From Rhexocercosporidium sp. MPI-PUGE-AT-0058 (lineage: Eukaryota; Ascomycota; Leotiomycetes; Helotiales): a DNA stretch of 64,000 bases. Of the stretch, positions 59,940 to 64,000 are shown piece after piece. The stretch lies in assembly GCA_020746875.1 (NCBI GenBank), contig JAGTJL010000002.1, positions 1,302,001 through 1,366,000 of the forward strand. The letters are read 5' to 3'. The notes beneath the pieces were generated by a model. It was not told the origin of the DNA and did no database searches. It saw nothing but the letters and a program-made list of their open reading frames with translations. The first letter of the stretch is position 1; every line of letters starts with the position of its first letter. A program made the translations under genes and the position numbers.

Positions 59940-60243
59940 CTATTTTAGGAAGCGACCTCGTTGAATAGCAGAAACGCCACAAAATGCATTCATGAGGACG
60001 TTGCAAATAATGAATTTTACACCAAAGAAAATGACTTTGGAGAATCCCTTCTGTGTAGAGTAGTATTGTACAAGAAGAAAGAGGAATGCCCTTCCAGCCT
60101 ACCACGGCTCCTGTCTATACAAGATCCACAACATTGTGGTCTGTTCTACCCAATCGGTCTTACATCGAACTTCCCTTCTGGCAATGACTTTGCACCATCT
60201 AGAATTTGAGAAACTCCCTTGATATCTGCACGAAACTATTGCT

Positions 60244-60940
60244 TCATGACCGAGAAAACGACAAAGTCTTCTTCTTACTGCTTGCTTTCCTCATTTCCTC
60301 AATTGCTTGTTCTAGGGTCTCAACCCGATTCTGCTGCTCCTTCTCTACCTCTTCTAACTGCTTCTCCCGAGCATCCAACTCCTCCAGCTTCTTATTCAAT
60401 TCCTCGATCTTTACCGCGTTGGCATCCGGTTTTCCTTTCGACCTAACGTACTCGTAGATAATCAACCCCCCGGCAACCATGAGCACGAAGGCGTCTCCGA
60501 TGACATCTGCGAATAAATCCACCGCTTTGGCTTCTGGTAATGGTCTGAATTTGCGCTTCCATATGCTTTTGGACGCTTCTTGACTTGCGGTCTTCTCCTT
60601 CTGTGTATTCTTCTCCTTTTGCTCTTCGTCGTGCCGCGTCTGCTCCTCTGTCTTCACTGTGGGAGCTTCCGCTTTCTCTTTTGCTCGCTTCTCTGCTGCT
60701 GAGTCTTTGAGCAGCTTGACCGTCATCCGCATGTTGATCTGGTGGATGGTTTGCCCATACTGCGCCGCGTAGGTTCGAAACTTGGGATGGTCATGCGCTT
60801 GTGATTTGATATAATTCTGGTTTTACTCAGCCCTCATGTCTCTACACATACTGGTCTTCGGCTTGGAAACTTACGGCGCCATATTTGGATATCTGTCTCA
60901 CAAAGAGAGCTCCGAGTTTGAAGAGGGGAAGAGGAACCAT
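60244..60940 (-). CDS. OPA3: OPA3-like mitochondrial protein
   Basis: Two exons, 60875-60940 and 60244-60816, with a 58-bp intron (GTAAGT...ACCAG), give 212 residues from the ATG at 60940. The N-terminus MVPLPLFKLGALFVRQISKY followed by GANYIKSQAHDHPKFR, then YAAQYGQTIHQINMRMTVKL is the OPA3 signature. After a charged low-complexity linker comes a hydrophobic segment (DAFVLMVAGGLIIYEYV), then a coiled coil (KIEELNKKLEELDAREKQLE) near the C-terminus. OPA3 proteins sit in mitochondrial membranes and affect morphology; the mechanism is unclear. The acidic and basic linker (KEKAEAPTVKTEEQTR) is longer than I would expect for the family. The gene is divergent from the Polo kinase locus. Confidence 0.92.
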
Positions 60941-61469
60941 GCTGCTTGCTCAAGGGGGAAGCTACCATCCAAGACTCTTGGCTCGATACTCTGATTTCGC
61001 TCTTGCACACGACTTTTTCATCGACTTGGTGATGCAATCGTCCTGCGAGTGTATTTCAAATCCATTGTCCAACAATCATATCGATATCTTGCGCTGAATT
61101 TGGAGGTAGACCTCGGTGAGTCTAGGCAACGCAACTGAAGGCTGTGAGATTTGGGGCTCGTGGATGTTAGGTAAGCATTTCGTAGTTGCGGTTGCCATGT
61201 CAACACCGAACCCACGTCTAGCTTATTTACGATCACGGTCAGGGAAGGAGCTCATCGGTGAACATCAGAAAAGTCAAAGATTTCAACACACGACACACGA
61301 CACTCGACCACGACAACGCGCAGTTCCTCTCCAATGCTGAACAGGACTTCACGACTTTTGCGCTGTCGATAATTCACTCCCACCCAACAGTCCGACTCCA
61401 AGTCTCATCACATAAACAGTAAGCTTTGTCTCTCAATGTCCCTCATACCGTACCGCGCAGGAGCTTGAT
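60941..61469. other. divergent spacer OPA3/Polo, 0.53 kb
   Basis: It should contain both promoters and the Polo-side leader. The right end contains a small intron-like segment (GTAAGC at 61419, CGCGCAG ending 61460), just before the ATG at 61470. Confidence 0.5.
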
Positions 61470-61985
61470 ATGGAGAAGTCCTTCGCCACCCCGGAGAACT
61501 GGATCTCCAATGGAGCTGGTATCAGTCCTGAAATCATTCGAGAGCTTCAGAGACGACACAGGGTCGCAGATTTGGCAGAAGCTCTTCCTCTGCAACCCGG
61601 CATCTTCATTCGAGCCCCTCACCTCTGGACGGATCAATTACTCTATATCCGCCTACAAAGATGGTCTCTTGAATTTCCGAACCGAACCTATGATATCATC
61701 GGCCGAATCTTCTGTCAAGCTCTCGCTGTGCCTAGGGATTGCGGGCGCATTGGGCCACACAAATTAACCTTCTTTACTAATTATCGTACTATTCAGATCT
61801 ACTGCTGCCACAATCCGGACGAAGAACGGGCTGTCAAACGACTATCTGCGACGAGCTTCAAATATTTGAAACCTTTCGCGGCCCTTGAGATCGAAGGCTA
61901 CACCTATCACCAAGCGACTGATATTCTGTTCGAGCAACTACGGAAATACTTGGCTTGGGAGTCAGTTTCAACTTTTTTGAGTTGA
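61470..61985 (+). CDS. coding-like upstream frame, may be 5' exon of the Polo kinase gene
   Basis: A 171-codon frame begins at the ATG at 61470, nine bases after a plausible leader-intron acceptor. Codon choice looks coding (many C-ending TTC, ATC, TAC) and composition is protein-like: ATPENWISNGAGISPEIIRE, GIFIRAPHLWTDQLLYIRLQ, PNRTYDIIGRIFCQALAVP, AVKRLSATSFKYLKPFAALE and HQATDILFEQLRKYLAWE. Read alone it stops at 61985. A GTCAGT donor at 61961 and an acceptor (GGAGTAG) ending at 62014 would splice it in frame to the Polo start, adding 172 residues before MEALSPRD. It has no domain that I recognise. It could be a separate small gene or an upstream exon. The Polo family start at 62040 remains the default. 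Confidence 0.5.
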   Translation: MEKSFATPENWISNGAGISPEIIRELQRRHRVADLAEALPLQPGIFIRAPHLWTDQLLYIRLQRWSLEFPNRTYDIIGRIFCQALAVPRDCGRIGPHKLTFFTNYRTIQIYCCHNPDEERAVKRLSATSFKYLKPFAALEIEGYTYHQATDILFEQLRKYLAWESVSTFLS

Positions 61986-62039
61986 GCTTGGGACATTAAC
62001 TGATACTGGAGTAGGTGCATATACCCGGAGGGTATCGAT

Positions 62040-64000
62040 ATGGAAGCCCTGTCGCCCCGTGACGCCAATGCCCATATCAGGGTCAAGCAGGCGCTGAAGA
62101 CGAAGCAAGCCCCGGCAAAGTTGGCGAACAACAAGGAGAAGGATCATCCACCTCCTCCACCAGAAGAGGTTCGGGAGCCACCGAGTAAGACATATTGATT
62201 TTCCATCAATGCTCCTATTTATTCTTGGAGAGTGATATGCAATGGTGTTGGCTGACGGTAACCATCTAGGTTCGGACCGGCCTAATGGCGCCATTTATAA
62301 AACAGGCAGGTGCCTGGGTAAGGGAGGATTCGCAATCTGCTATGATGGACAACTCGCCGGTACGAAAAAGAAATATGCCCTCAAGATTGTGAAGAGCCAT
62401 ATGCCGCAAAAGAAGATGGAGCAGAAGTTCCAGACCGAGCTCCAAATCCATTCCAAGATGAACCACGCCAATATCGTTCAATTCCACAGAGCTTTCTCAT
62501 ACGAAAAATGCACATATATCGTTCTAGAGCTTTGCCCAAATGGATCTTTGATGGACATGGTCAAGAAGCGGAAGTTCATTACGGAGCCCGAGGTACGATT
62601 CTGGACGGTCCAAATGGCTGGCGCGATCAAGTATATGCACGCCAAAGGCATCATTCACCGTGATCTGAAGATGGGGAATATTTTTCTAGACAAGGATATG
62701 AATGTGAAGGTTGGCGACTTTGGATTAGCAGCTCTTCTCATGTCTGGCAAGGATTGGCAGGCCTGTCGACGAACAACCCTTTGTGGTACTCCAAATTACA
62801 TTGCCCCTGAAATTCTTTCCAAGGATAAGGGCGGCCATGATCATGCCGTGGACATCTGGAGCTTAGGAATCATCATATTTGCAATGCTGACTGGCAAGCC
62901 CCCTTTTCAGTCGGCCACAGCAGACGAGATTTACCGAAGAGCAAGAGAGCGAGAGTATGATTGGCCAAAGTTGGACACTTCGGAGAACTTCATCTCGGAA
63001 GAGACCAAGGATCTTGTTACGGAGCTGCTCCAAGCTCCCGAGAAGAGACCCGATCCGGATACCATTGTGCAACATCCATTCTTCACTTGCGGCTGGGTAC
63101 CACAATCCGAGGAAATGACTCCATCTCTACGTGAGAAGCATCCAGAGCCGAATCAATTTCTATCGGTCGGTATGCGAGGAGGTAGAGCAAACCTCTACAC
63201 TAGAAATCTCAAGAAGCTGTGCATGAAGTGCGACGTAGGGCCCTGGATCGCCAAGCCAAAACACCACACAAGCACTTACCGAGAAGTAGCTGAGGAGGAG
63301 AAGGCCGGCCTCACCCCAGCAGTACCACTGCCTGAAGATATCGTCTATCGACCATTCCATGAAGTTCTTGAGGAGGAAGCAAAGCAGCTATTGGAGCAGG
63401 GAGAAGGTTCCTCAAAGGCACAAAATGTCTTTGAGAAGATTCTCTCCCCAGCCAAGTCGAAGCCCAACGAGCAGTATGTTGTGCCGGCCAAACCATCAAC
63501 TCAGAGCTTTGCTGCACAACAACGAGCCAGACCTCAGGTACCTAGTGCAGGAATATCCGGACGTCTAGTCAAAACACGCCAGCCAGCACAAGAAAGCTCT
63601 TCTCGTCCCCTCCTCACAATAAACCCCAGGGGCAGGCCACGAAAAGTTGAGCCTGCGGAGCCAGAGAAGGTTGTTGATGTAGAAGACCGATTGGCAGCAG
63701 ACCTAGTCAATCAATTGAACAAGGCCGAGGCCGAGAGAAAATCATCTGAAGTAGATGCACCAACAATATCTTTGAACGTCAACGCCTCACTCTTCAATCC
63801 TCGTGAGAAGCTGGAAGCTTTACCAGGCACAACACCCGATCACATTCTGGAAGGTCTCAAACGCTTCCAAGCCGAATTGGAGCGTGCACTGAACAGTAGG
63901 ACTATCGCTCTTGAAAGCAAGAATGATCCTCCAGCAACACCCACTATCGTAGTCAAATGGGTTGATTACACGAACAAGTTTGGCCTGGGCTACATTCTGA
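62040..64000 (+). CDS. plo1: Polo-like kinase, 3' end cut by window
   Basis: The usual start is MEALSPRDANAHIRVKQ at 62040. Exon 62040-62184, an 85-bp intron (GTAAGA...ATCTAG) and exon 62270-64000 keep phase. The kinase domain (residues ~55-320) carries the Gly-loop LGKGGFAICYDG, Lys in YALKIVKSHMPQKK, catalytic HRDLKMGNIFLDKD, DFG in VGDFGLAALL, the T-loop RRTTLCGTPNYIAPE and WSLGIIIFAMLTGKPPFQS. A long linker with basic patches follows. The last visible bases open the first Polo box (VVKWVDYTNKFGLGYI), near residue 607. This kinase controls mitotic entry, spindle and septation; the two Polo boxes would follow beyond the window. An N-terminal extension spliced from 61470 is possible. Confidence 0.96.

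Overview
The window is nuclear DNA from a filamentous ascomycete (Pezizomycotina; Leotiomycetes is my guess from general resemblance, not a demonstrated placement). The evidence is the many short introns (mostly 42-160 bp, GTRNGT donors, CTAAC/CTGAC-like branch sites, YAG acceptors), typical fungal families (AA7 FAD oxidase, GH17 btgE-like wall protein, fungal transcription-factor domain, Cys-rich membrane proteins) and long pyrimidine-biased spacers. I see no transposon coding sequence, rRNA, recognisable tRNA or CRISPR. Most gene models below were assembled by hand from splice signals and reading-frame continuity.

Layout. 1-8.5 kb, all minus strand: a partial Dnt1/Net1-like coiled-coil protein, a small two-span membrane protein, a secreted Cys-rich single-pass membrane protein and an AP-1-type bZIP factor. 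9.8-24 kb, all plus strand: a transcription-factor-domain protein without a zinc cluster, a CFEM-like membrane protein, a doubtful 66-aa membrane ORF, a large intronless protein with RRM-like folds, and an AA7 FAD oxidase. 25.5-52.5 kb, all minus strand: btgE-like GH17 protein, WD40 protein, unknown membrane protein, RS-rich protein with an in-frame TGA, an unknown 492-aa protein, a homeobox factor, an S10 serine carboxypeptidase with 11 exons, Ran GTPase, and the Nas2/PSMD9 proteasome chaperone. 53-64 kb: RhoGEF (plus), Rtc3/SBDS-like protein, an unknown protein and an OPA3-like protein (minus), then Polo kinase (plus), which runs off the window end.

There is no clear metabolic cluster. The right half is mostly housekeeping and cell-cycle genes: Ran (nuclear transport), Nas2 (proteasome assembly), RhoGEF (wall and polarity signalling), Polo (mitosis) and a Yox1-like homeobox factor. 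The left half is richer in surface proteins and regulators. The most interesting points are a coding-like exon set that splices in frame onto the Polo kinase start (172 extra residues), two GC-AG introns plus three exons of 23-33 nt in the carboxypeptidase gene, a single in-frame TGA inside an RS-repeat reading frame, and two spacers longer than 3 kb.
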